DNA from: Candidatus Gastranaerophilales bacterium | Lineage (GTDB): Bacteria > Cyanobacteriota > Vampirovibrionia > Gastranaerophilales > Gastranaerophilaceae | Length of the DNA stretch: 64,000 nt | NCBI GenBank assembly: GCA_944324305.1 | Contig: CALUVV010000002.1 | Span: 62,001-126,000 of the forward strand | Reading direction: 5' to 3' | Shown here: positions 24,694 to 32,361 of the stretch, in pieces | Layout of the letters: each line of letters starts with the position of its first letter | Numbering within the stretch: the stretch's first letter is position 1 | Notes under the pieces: model-generated | Database searches by the model: none | Seen by the model: the letters and a program-made list of their open reading frames with translations, nothing else | What the model was told of the DNA's origin: nothing | Made by a program: the position numbers and the translations under genes

Positions 24694-25489
24694 AATTTTG
24701 TATATTCAAGTTTATCAATACCGGTAATTATATTTTTAAAGCTCACGCTGCCTTCCGGAGCCCAACTAGAATGAACAACTTTGTTTGTTTGAATTTTCAG
24801 AGTGTACGCATCTCTGCCAAACTGGTTAGGAAGCTTTGGCCCGTTAACATCAAAATACAAAGTTGCACAGTCTGTATGTGTAACAGTATTTGGGATATTA
24901 TTACCATTTTCATCTTTAATACACTCACCTGCCGAATTCTGCTTACAATCGGCTGCTGTTCTGATACACGCTGAATTTTGCTTAATGCCAATTATTGTAT
25001 TGTCGGGTAATATAAGTTTCGGATAATTAAAATTATTTACACCATTTTTAGAGGCAAATTTTAGACTGTAGAAAAAACGGTCACAGCCATCTGTATTTTT
25101 ATTTGGACAAACTTTGGCTCCGTTAAAATATTTTGCAAAATTTTTTGCAACCTCTTCACTGCTTTTGGATGTATCAAACAATGAAGTGTTAAAACCAACT
25201 TCTCCATTTTCTATCTGAGCAAGTAAAATTGCATTCTGAATTACAGAATATGCTTTTTTAGTTCTCGTAATCAATTCTTTTTCTTTGTAGTTATTTATCA
25301 AAGAAGGCAGGGTCATTGCGGCAACGACACCGATGATACCCAGAGTTATCAAAACCTCAGCTAATGTAAATGCAGGAGCAGAAGCTGCTAAACTGCCCCC
25401 CCCCCGGCTGCTACGCAGGTAGACACTTCAACACAAGCTTTATGAAACTTATTAAATTTATGTGCCTGTTTTGCGTTTAATCTTTTCAT
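24690..25489 (-). CDS. Phase-variable prepilin-like gene, frame currently broken at a poly-G tract
   Basis: The ATG at 25489 follows AAAGGAGCAATT. The leader contains KQAHKFNKFHKACVEV and STCVAA, then glycines from a run of 10 G at 25405-25396. With 10 G translation stops at TAG two codons after the tract; with 11 or 8 it continues SLAASAPA into FTLAEVLITLGIIGVVAAM and a body of ~220 residues. This body belongs to a different subfamily (LINNYKEKELITRTKKAYS, paired cysteines, FDVNGPKLPNQFGRDAYTL) from the 16.7-kb gene, although the leader is shared. The length is again one base short of a multiple of three. The body is otherwise intact. Confidence 0.8.
25396..25405 (-). repeat. Homopolymer tract of 10 G (coding strand)
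   Basis: Ten C on the plus strand between GTAGCAGCC and CAGTTTAGC (coding strand); 11 would restore the frame. Confidence 0.9.
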
Positions 25490-25512
25490 AATTGCTCCTT
25501 TCATTATAGTAA

Positions 25513-25561
25513 AAAAGTAGTTTGCTATCTTAATTATAACAAACTACTTTTACATTTGCAA
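25513..25561 (-). promoter_or_regulatory. Terminator of the DAHP synthase gene merged with the prepilin promoter
   Basis: On the minus strand AAAAGTAGTTTG (25551-25540) pairs with CAAACTACTTTT (25524-25513), followed by T-rich sequence: a terminator for the gene ending at 25573. TTGCAA (25561-25556), a 17-bp spacer and TATAAT (25538-25533) form a promoter whose spacer is the left arm and whose -10 lies in the loop. Confidence 0.7.
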
Positions 25562-25572
25562 TATTCGCTGCT

Positions 25573-26622
25573 TTATTGAACGTTTACTGATAAACAAGTT
25601 TTTTCATAATGAAGTCTGTTGTTAAACTGGTTAATTCTACCCATAACTTCTTTAAACATCGGGATAGGTAAGCTTTGTTTACCGTCAGAAAGTGCATTTT
25701 CAGGATCATGGTGAACTTCCATCATTATACCGTCAGCCCCGACAACAAGTCCTGCTTTTGCCATAGGCTCGATTAAATATCTCTGACCGGTGCCGTGGCT
25801 CGGGTCAACTATAATCGGCAAATGGGAATATTTTTTTATAACGGGGATAGATGCTATATCCATTACGTTACGCGTAAAAGCACTGTCAAAACTTCTAATA
25901 CCGCGTTCACAAAGTATTACGTTAGGATTTCCGTTATACATAATATGTTCCGCTGCAAGAAGAAATTCTCTTATTGTGCTTGCTAAGCCACGTTTCAAAA
26001 TTACAGGCTTTCTGCATCTTCCGACAGCATGAAGTAATTTGAAGTTTTGCACATTTCTTGCCCCGATTTGTAAAACATCTATGTATTCACACATCATATC
26101 CAAGTCTGATGCATCCATAACTTCAGAAACTGTCAATAATCCTGTTTCCTCACTCGCTCTTTTTAAATATTTCAGAGCTTTTTCACCGTAACCCTGAAAG
26201 TCATAAGGAGAAGTTCTCGGTTTAAAAGCCCCGCCTCTTAAAAATTCACATCCCATTTCTTTTGCGGCAAGAGCAACTTTAATAAGCCCGTCGTAATCTT
26301 CTTCGACCGAACAGGGACCTACCATGGAAACAGGTTTATTATTACCGCCTATTTTTACACCGTTTGCAAATTCTATGACCGTATCTTCGGGTTTTCTGTC
26401 ACGTGAAGCCAGTCTGAAAGGTTCTCTGATTATCTTAACTTCCTTAACGCCTTCAAAAGCTGCAATTCTGCCCGGTGTTACGGTTGTCTTATCTCCGATT
26501 GCGTCAATAACCGTATGAACCTGGCCTTGATTAAATCTTATGTCAAATCCGTTATCTTTAAGAAAATCAATTACTCTTTGCACCTGAACTTTGGTAGCGT
26601 TACGCTCCATAATTATAATCAT
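25573..26622 (-). CDS. aroF: 3-deoxy-7-phosphoheptulonate (DAHP) synthase, AroF/AroA(beta) type
   Basis: First step of the shikimate pathway: phosphoenolpyruvate plus erythrose-4-phosphate. The N-terminal ~75 residues are the ferredoxin-like regulatory domain of the type I-beta enzymes (KVQVQRVIDFLKDNGF, EGVKEVKIIREPF). The TIM barrel follows with GPCSVE, FLRGGAFKPRTSPYDFQG, LQIGARNVQNF, PVILKRGL, ILCERGIRSFD, DPSHGTGQR and MEVHHDPENALSDG. The 349 residues fit the family. GGAG precedes the ATG. It is monocistronic, with a terminator that doubles as the next gene's promoter. Confidence 0.94.
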   Translation of the reverse strand: MIIIMERNATKVQVQRVIDFLKDNGFDIRFNQGQVHTVIDAIGDKTTVTPGRIAAFEGVKEVKIIREPFRLASRDRKPEDTVIEFANGVKIGGNNKPVSMVGPCSVEEDYDGLIKVALAAKEMGCEFLRGGAFKPRTSPYDFQGYGEKALKYLKRASEETGLLTVSEVMDASDLDMMCEYIDVLQIGARNVQNFKLLHAVGRCRKPVILKRGLASTIREFLLAAEHIMYNGNPNVILCERGIRSFDSAFTRNVMDIASIPVIKKYSHLPIIVDPSHGTGQRYLIEPMAKAGLVVGADGIMMEVHHDPENALSDGKQSLPIPMFKEVMGRINQFNNRLHYEKTCLSVNVQ

Positions 26623-26688
26623 ATTTTTCTCCTGTAATTAGTGTTATCGGCAAGAATAAGTGTATCACGAACAATTTTTACAAACAAA

Positions 26689-27291
26689 CTATTTTGTTAA
26701 GCTCTTAACCTTTTTTAGCAAATTAACAGCGGGATAATATTCAGGCAGAATATAAATACAATCGTTAAGAGCTTTTTCGGCTTTTTCAAAATTCTTACGG
26801 TTATAATAAATAAAAGCCAGCAGGTAATGCAGTTCGGGATCATGATAAAAATAACTCCGTGCTCTGTCTAAAAAATACATCCCCTGCTCATCATACCCGT
26901 TATTATAAAATACACGGCCTATAAATTTATGGACTTCGGGATTTATCGTAAACATAAAGTCTGCATATCTTACAATTTTCTCTACATAATCACCTTTGAA
27001 AAAATTTATGAGTATGTTTAAATCAATTTCCAGGAAATTTCTTAATTCAAAATATGAAGGATACTCACGAATATCGGCTTCAATCATAGATATCATAAAA
27101 GAAGCCCAGTGAGCCCTGATATCATTTTGTTTTATTGCGTTAAAAAGATTTTTTGCTTTTTGAATATTGTCTGATAAAAGTTCAAAATAGGCGTTTTCAA
27201 GCATATATCCTTTTTTTACGAAAAATTGCCGACAGTCCGCATCAAGTTCCGTCAACAATTTTTCTTTAGCTTTTTTATAATCCGATATCAT
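26689..27291 (-). CDS. TPR-like helical protein of unknown function
   Basis: 200 residues, all helical, no signal peptide. TPR-type helix pairs are clearest in the C-terminal half (HKFIGRVFYNNGYDEQGMYFLDRARS, LHYLLAFIYYNRKNFEKAEKALNDCI). It lies 3 bp downstream of the exported TPR protein gene on the same strand, so the two are co-transcribed and may work as an inside/outside pair. Partner and process unknown. Confidence 0.75.
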   Translation of the reverse strand: MISDYKKAKEKLLTELDADCRQFFVKKGYMLENAYFELLSDNIQKAKNLFNAIKQNDIRAHWASFMISMIEADIREYPSYFELRNFLEIDLNILINFFKGDYVEKIVRYADFMFTINPEVHKFIGRVFYNNGYDEQGMYFLDRARSYFYHDPELHYLLAFIYYNRKNFEKAEKALNDCIYILPEYYPAVNLLKKVKSLTK

Positions 27292-27294
27292 ATA

Positions 27295-28311
27295 TTATTT
27301 GTCATTATCATTGTTAAAACTGAAATCTGCCATCATAGAATTCATCATCACAGCCTGCATAACCCGCGGGTCAATATTTTCACCTTTTTGCGTCTGTGAC
27401 ATAAGCATCGGAAGCATATTCATCATTGAATTTCCGTTATTATTATTGTTGTTTCCAAGAAGCATACTCATTTCAGCCATCTGCGGATTCTGATACTGTG
27501 CCATTTGAGCATACGGATTTTCAGATTGTACAGAGAGCATCAGACCTGCATCTCTTAAAGTTTTTATTGCCTTCAAAACTTCTTCATCACTCACCTGTGC
27601 GATTTTGTCAGTTTCTTTAGATGTTGATTTATTTTGGTCGAAGTCTTTAATTCTCTGAATGTCCTTATCTTCAAGATTTTCTTTTTTATTGATAGTTTCT
27701 TTAATATTAATTAATTGTTTTTGTTTAACCTGCTGGTTTAATTCCGGAGACAAACCGTTTCCGTACGGAGCATTAATAAATTTATCCAAATCATCCATTT
27801 CTTCAACAGGTGTTTCTTCCTCAGGCTGGCAGGCAGGGCCGTCAGTCAAGCAGTCTCTGCCTTTTGTCGCATAATCCACAAGGTATTCATTCGGATTAAG
27901 CGAAATAACTTTTTCATAAGCTTCAACAGCATCGTTTCTCATATCAACATGGGTGTAGGCCATAGCCATATAGTAATAAGCAAGAGCATTTGAAGGGTCT
28001 TTCTTTACCAGTGAAAATAATTCCTGAAGACATCCGGAGTAATTTCCCGCTTTATATTTTGCAACGGCACTGTTTAAATTTGCATTCGGATAATAGACCG
28101 TCTCTTTATCCAGATTTAGAGAAGAATTACCGCCTAAATCATTATCATCCTGCAATTGTGATTTCGGTTGAAACTTAGGACTTACTCTCGGTTCTTTTTT
28201 AGTCTGCTTAGAGCCGTTAATCGGTTCAAGCTTATCAACACCGGCAGAATAAACAACGGCAGAACTTAATGTTAACAATAAAGCTAATGTCCAAATAATC
28301 TTCTTATTCAT
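27295..28311 (-). CDS. Exported TPR protein
   Basis: 338 residues starting with a typical signal peptide (KKIIWTLALLLTLSSAVVYSAG, cleavage near 23). A Gln/Lys-rich spacer follows, then a TPR pair at about 78-150 (AVAKYKAGNYSGCLQELFSLV, ALAYYYMAMAYTHVDMRNDAVEAYEKV). The C-terminal half is charged and low in complexity and ends in a Met/Asn-rich tail with a run of six Asn. Probably periplasmic. First gene of a two-gene unit with the TPR-like gene at 26689. Confidence 0.8.
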   Translation of the reverse strand: MNKKIIWTLALLLTLSSAVVYSAGVDKLEPINGSKQTKKEPRVSPKFQPKSQLQDDNDLGGNSSLNLDKETVYYPNANLNSAVAKYKAGNYSGCLQELFSLVKKDPSNALAYYYMAMAYTHVDMRNDAVEAYEKVISLNPNEYLVDYATKGRDCLTDGPACQPEEETPVEEMDDLDKFINAPYGNGLSPELNQQVKQKQLINIKETINKKENLEDKDIQRIKDFDQNKSTSKETDKIAQVSDEEVLKAIKTLRDAGLMLSVQSENPYAQMAQYQNPQMAEMSMLLGNNNNNNGNSMMNMLPMLMSQTQKGENIDPRVMQAVMMNSMMADFSFNNDNDK

Positions 28312-28414
28312 ACGTACGTCCTTTTTTCTTTATTTTAATAATGTTTTTACATAAATCAAGCTTTTATCTTATTATATAACATTTTTTTTAATAATCATAG
28401 TGTAAATATATGAT

Positions 28415-28960
28415 TTATCTTAAAGCAAATTTGCAGCCGCAGTAGTTCTGCCTGTAAAGTCCGAGCTCGCGCGAAATTTTATTTGTTTTCAAAAAGCCGT
28501 CTTTTTTCTTAAAATCTATAGCAACATAATTTAAACCGTATTCAGCAGCAATTTTTTGACCTATGGAAGTTAATTTTGCAAAATTCTTATGCGGGCTTAT
28601 AACTATTGAGGTGGTAAAGTTTTCTATTCCGTTTGCTTTTGCAAATTCAGCGGTTTTCAAAAGGCGGAGTTCAAAACATTTATCACATCTTTTGCCTTTT
28701 TCGGGTTCATCTTCAAGACCTGAAACCGCACAGTAGTATTCATCGGGATTATATTCAGCCTCAATTAGCTGGCAGCCGAAATAAGAACATAATATTCTTT
28801 CTGCTTCAAGGCGTTTTTGATATTCACTATAAGGGTAGATATTCGGATTATAAAAATACGAAATAACCTGATATCCCGTATCTTGTAAAAAAGATACAGG
28901 ATATCCGGAACATATTGCACAACAGGTGTGAAGAACTATTTTATCTTTTTTCGGCTCCAA
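28415..28960 (-). CDS. queH: Epoxyqueuosine reductase QueH
   Basis: Performs the last step of queuosine tRNA modification, reducing epoxyqueuosine with Fe-S clusters, replacing QueG in many anaerobes. Signatures of the family (DUF208): HTCCAICSG near the N-terminus, YNPNIYPYSEYQKRL, RCDKCFELRL and the C-terminal YCGCKF, giving the expected cysteine sets. The 181-residue length is typical. Its start overlaps the end of the VKOR-DsbA gene by 20 bp, so it is translationally coupled to it. Confidence 0.92.
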   Translation of the reverse strand: MEPKKDKIVLHTCCAICSGYPVSFLQDTGYQVISYFYNPNIYPYSEYQKRLEAERILCSYFGCQLIEAEYNPDEYYCAVSGLEDEPEKGKRCDKCFELRLLKTAEFAKANGIENFTTSIVISPHKNFAKLTSIGQKIAAEYGLNYVAIDFKKKDGFLKTNKISRELGLYRQNYCGCKFALR

Positions 28961-30134
28961 GTTTCTCCACCCACTCTTTATACTCTTTATATGTTTTTAT
29001 GCCGACATAAGCTTCATTATTAATCATAGTTGACGGAGTGCCTTGAATTCCTCTTTTATAAGCGTCGTCAATTTGAGCTTTAATTTCTTTTGCCGTTTCG
29101 GGGCTGTTTGCGTCCTGTTGAAGTTTTTCGGTATCAAAGCCCATTTCTGCGGCATATTTTAAAACAGCTTCTTCGGTTTGGGGAGTTTTCTCAAAAAGCA
29201 TATTATTCATTTCCCAAAATCTTCTCTGTTTTTCTGCAGCTATGGCATATTTCGCATCTATACAGGAGCCGTCATGAAAAGGTGCCTGCAAATATCCGTT
29301 GCAGGATGTATCAAGCGGTAAATTTCTGTGAACGATTTTTATCCCCTTCATTTCTTTTGCAAGCTTATGCATCATTACATTATGCACGGGGCATATCGGA
29401 CACTGATAATCCGAATATGTATACACGATTACTTTTGCATCCTCATCGCCTAAAATGTTTCCTTTAACGGCGTATTTATTTTTCTTTTGCATAAATTCTT
29501 TAAATTCATATTGCCTTTTTACCTGAGGCGCGAATTTGAAAGTTACGCGTGTGTAAGTCAAAAATCCTGCAGCAGCAAGCATAACAACGATGAACGCAAT
29601 TAAATACTTTTTAATTTTAACCGCATCGACAAAGTCAAGAAAACTTTGTTTAACGGATTTCACAAAACCTCCGTTTTTAAAATCCGCCGCAATACAGCCT
29701 ATTAACAGGTTCAATATATATGTAAACGCACAAAGCACACACAATTTTTTAATTTCAAACAAGCTTAGACAAAGTAAAACCATTGAAATTAAAAATGAAA
29801 TTAAACCGAGTGAAGCAATATAATCCAATGGATTTTTAAATACTTCCATAAATTTAAAAAGTTTGAAGTTTTTAAGCTTTTGCGCAAATAACATTAAGAA
29901 AACAAACGAATAAAAGAACATTCCCCAGTAAGCAAGAGGAATTCCCAGAAACTGCGCCTCAGTAGTTCTTGCAATACCATCGCAGTCTATAAAATCATTT
30001 ACCGAGCAAAAACTTGATAACGCATACGGGTTAAAATTCGCATTGTAATAAATTATTGCAAGTTTAATGGTTGTTATAAAACCAATCGCGGCAATTATAC
30101 CAATTGCAATTTTTTTCTTAGTCTCTTTTTGCAT
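28941..30134 (-). CDS. VKOR-DsbA fusion, disulfide-bond forming membrane protein
   Basis: Oxidative folding enzyme joining a membrane quinone-linked VKOR domain to a periplasmic thiol oxidase. The start at 30134 (MQKETKKK) has GGAG upstream. The VKOR part has about five helices, with the loop cysteines C43 and C51 and the redox pair C132-C135 (LCVLC). After a linker helix, a DsbA-like thioredoxin domain carries CPIC (245-248) and the cis-proline GTPST. VKOR-thioredoxin fusions are typical of cyanobacteria; here the partner is DsbA-like. Many exported proteins in this window, including the prepilins, have paired cysteines that could be its substrates. Confidence 0.9.
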   Translation of the reverse strand: MQKETKKKIAIGIIAAIGFITTIKLAIIYYNANFNPYALSSFCSVNDFIDCDGIARTTEAQFLGIPLAYWGMFFYSFVFLMLFAQKLKNFKLFKFMEVFKNPLDYIASLGLISFLISMVLLCLSLFEIKKLCVLCAFTYILNLLIGCIAADFKNGGFVKSVKQSFLDFVDAVKIKKYLIAFIVVMLAAAGFLTYTRVTFKFAPQVKRQYEFKEFMQKKNKYAVKGNILGDEDAKVIVYTYSDYQCPICPVHNVMMHKLAKEMKGIKIVHRNLPLDTSCNGYLQAPFHDGSCIDAKYAIAAEKQRRFWEMNNMLFEKTPQTEEAVLKYAAEMGFDTEKLQQDANSPETAKEIKAQIDDAYKRGIQGTPSTMINNEAYVGIKTYKEYKEWVEKLGAEKR

Positions 30135-30253
30135 ACATACTTCTCCTATTATAAAACCATAATACAATTTTAGTTAACATAAATCAATAGCATAAAGCAG
30201 AAGAAATAAATCATCCGTTCGGGTAATTCATATTTCCATAAATTATCGTAAAC

Positions 30254-30282
30254 TTGAATAAATTCACATTTTATGATATATT
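30254..30282 (+). promoter_or_regulatory. Sigma-70 promoter of the MshEN-like gene
   Basis: TTGAAT at 30254-30259, a 17-bp spacer, TATATT at 30277-30282, 33 nt before the TTG start codon. Confidence 0.55.
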
Positions 30283-30315
30283 ATAATATATAAAGATTGT
30301 TAACGCGAGGTTGAT

Positions 30316-31071
30316 TTGAAAAAGAATATTCTTGATTTATTTTTGGAAAAAGTTTTAAATGTGCCTTTATGGATTAAACAGGTTATCTATTTAAAATTGG
30401 GCAGTGAAATGCGTGAAATGGCTTGTGAGGATTTTCTCAGAAATCATCCGGATGATATATTTTCCACTTTTGTTCCGACATTGACGTTCAAAGGAAAAAC
30501 CGAGCTGACTGAAAGAAAATGCGGTCTTGATAACAATATTTATAATTTCCTTCAGGGATGCGCAAATGAATACAGCATGCTTGAAATTTCAGTTAATACC
30601 TTCCTGTCTATGGAAGAAGTTGCAAAGTATTATGAACTCTGTCTTGAACAAAACTTTATAAAAGTACCCGAGTCAAAAGAAATTCATGCTATGGCAGGAT
30701 ATATTGCAGGTAAATTCAGAACAGGCGAATATTTTAAACAAAAAGGAGTAATCTCCGTTGACCAGCTGCAGCAGGCAATTCTTGCAAATAGAGATGCTCA
30801 GGAAGCCGGTACGCCTAAAAAATTCGGTGAAATTCTTATTCAACTGGGTTTTGTAACGGAAGATGACATTAAAGCACTTGTTGTGTTGAAAGAAGAAGCT
30901 AAAAAACGTTTTATTCTTGACTACAACACAGTTCCGAAACCGGAAACAACTTTTTCTAACGATAATCAGAAGTATGAAGAAGAAATCGCAAATCTCAAAG
31001 ATGAAAATTTGAAATTAAAACGTAAAATGCTTCAGCTTTTGGAACTGGTAAAACGCAACGGACATCAGTAA
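30316..31071 (+). CDS. Protein with GspE/PilB N-terminal (MshEN-like) domain and C-terminal coiled coil
   Basis: 251 residues. The start codon is TTG with GCGAGG about 6 nt upstream. Residues 1-130 are an unrecognised helical domain. Residues ~133-195 (GEYFKQKGVISVDQLQQAIL, KKFGEILIQLGFVTEDDIKALV) match the duplicated helix pattern of the MshEN domain that binds cyclic-di-GMP in some pilus ATPases. A coiled coil (about 222-247) ends the protein. No ATPase domain is present. A regulatory role in pilus or surface behaviour is an inference, consistent with the many prepilins here. Confidence 0.7.
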   Translation: MKKNILDLFLEKVLNVPLWIKQVIYLKLGSEMREMACEDFLRNHPDDIFSTFVPTLTFKGKTELTERKCGLDNNIYNFLQGCANEYSMLEISVNTFLSMEEVAKYYELCLEQNFIKVPESKEIHAMAGYIAGKFRTGEYFKQKGVISVDQLQQAILANRDAQEAGTPKKFGEILIQLGFVTEDDIKALVVLKEEAKKRFILDYNTVPKPETTFSNDNQKYEEEIANLKDENLKLKRKMLQLLELVKRNGHQ

Positions 31072-32361
31072 TTAATTTTTTAATTTAATCTTGCCGTTAA
31101 ACCATTCATTAACCTGAGTATTATATTCAGTTTTTACATTTTTATACGAATTTTTCGGGATAATATTGTTATGCGCTTCTAAACTCATAAAATAAAGTCC
31201 TCGATTGTATACATTTTGTGCTGATTTTAAAATGTCTGCAGGAATGCTGCCGTTATAAATTCGGCTTGCATGAGAAATTTCAAACAACCTGCGTTTATCA
31301 AGGCCGCTCAAGTATTTTCTTAATGTTTTTCCGTCTTTTTCAATCACAAACATTCTTTTATCTTTAAATTTATTTGTATATTCTTTTAATTTTTCGGGGG
31401 AACTGAATTTCATAACCGAATAATCAGTATCCATTTTTGAAATTGCTGATTTGTAATCACCTTTTTGCAATGCATTAATCAGTCCCTGACGATTTTCAAA
31501 TAATGTTTCGCCTCTGTTAAAAACAAAATCCATAACGGAATCTTTAAGCGGCTGCGGCATTTTCTTATATGCACCGTCGCCGATAAGTGCCCTGACATTT
31601 TGTTCTCTGTCAAGCAAATCCTGTGCAAGCATAGTATAAATCTGGGTATCCGAAAGAGTTTTGCCCGAATATTTTTTTATTTCTTCCGCACTTAGAGCAT
31701 GGCCTATGCCTATTGTTTTAACACCGTTTTTATCCGTATATATTTTGTTATGTTTTTCTTCCAGCTTTTCAAGTGCTGTCAGGTATTCAACGCTTAATCC
31801 CGCAGCTTTTGCCGCATCATTAATATTTTTTACATTTTTGGCTGTTCTTTTTTCTGGGATTTTAACTGTTTCACCGATTTTAAGATTTTTTTCATCCAGA
31901 GAATTAAGCTTTAATAAAGCTTCTGCGGAAACACCGAATTTCCCGGCAATTGATGCTGCAGTATCGCCTTTTTTAATTGTATAATCAGGATTTTTAGTTA
32001 TTTTAACGAATTTATTACGTGCATTTTCTCTTGAAATTTCTTCATCAGAAATTTCTCTGTACATTTGAAAACCTGAATTGTTTGTATTTGCAGATTTCGG
32101 AAATATTGTTGCGGAAGATTTTTCGGGAATTTTTAAATTTTGGCCTGATGAAATTATATCACTTTTCAAACCGTTAGCTTCTTTTAAAGCTTCAACCGAA
32201 ACTCCGTGAGATTTTGCGATAGAATATAACGTTTCGCCTGCTTTAACTTTATAATAAGACGGCGCTTGTTTTTTATTCTTATTATTATTGTTTTCGGTTT
32301 TTTCTTCGGAAGAAAAGCCGAAAAAGTTTGTTATTAACTTCCAAATATCAAAATCCGACAT
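31072..32361 (-). CDS. LysM-repeat GH24 lysozyme-like muramidase
   Basis: 429 residues. Two LysM modules (YYKVKAGETLYSIAKSHGVS at about 36, YTIKKGDTAASIAGKFGVS at about 120) precede a T4-lysozyme-type GH24 domain. Its active-site region reads LEKLEEKHNKIYTDKNG followed by TIGIGHAL, with the catalytic Glu in the first segment. No signal peptide or membrane segment is seen, although the substrate is periplasmic peptidoglycan. The ATG abuts the stop codon of the amidase gene, so the two wall hydrolases are translated together. A phage origin is possible, but no other phage genes are nearby. Confidence 0.85.
   Translation of the reverse strand: MSDFDIWKLITNFFGFSSEEKTENNNNKNKKQAPSYYKVKAGETLYSIAKSHGVSVEALKEANGLKSDIISSGQNLKIPEKSSATIFPKSANTNNSGFQMYREISDEEISRENARNKFVKITKNPDYTIKKGDTAASIAGKFGVSAEALLKLNSLDEKNLKIGETVKIPEKRTAKNVKNINDAAKAAGLSVEYLTALEKLEEKHNKIYTDKNGVKTIGIGHALSAEEIKKYSGKTLSDTQIYTMLAQDLLDREQNVRALIGDGAYKKMPQPLKDSVMDFVFNRGETLFENRQGLINALQKGDYKSAISKMDTDYSVMKFSSPEKLKEYTNKFKDKRMFVIEKDGKTLRKYLSGLDKRRLFEISHASRIYNGSIPADILKSAQNVYNRGLYFMSLEAHNNIIPKNSYKNVKTEYNTQVNEWFNGKIKLKN

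Noticed and set aside
27437-27456. ATT/ATTG repeat encoding six Asn in the exported TPR protein
   Set aside because: Trinucleotide period, in frame, in a low-complexity tail; not a frame switch.
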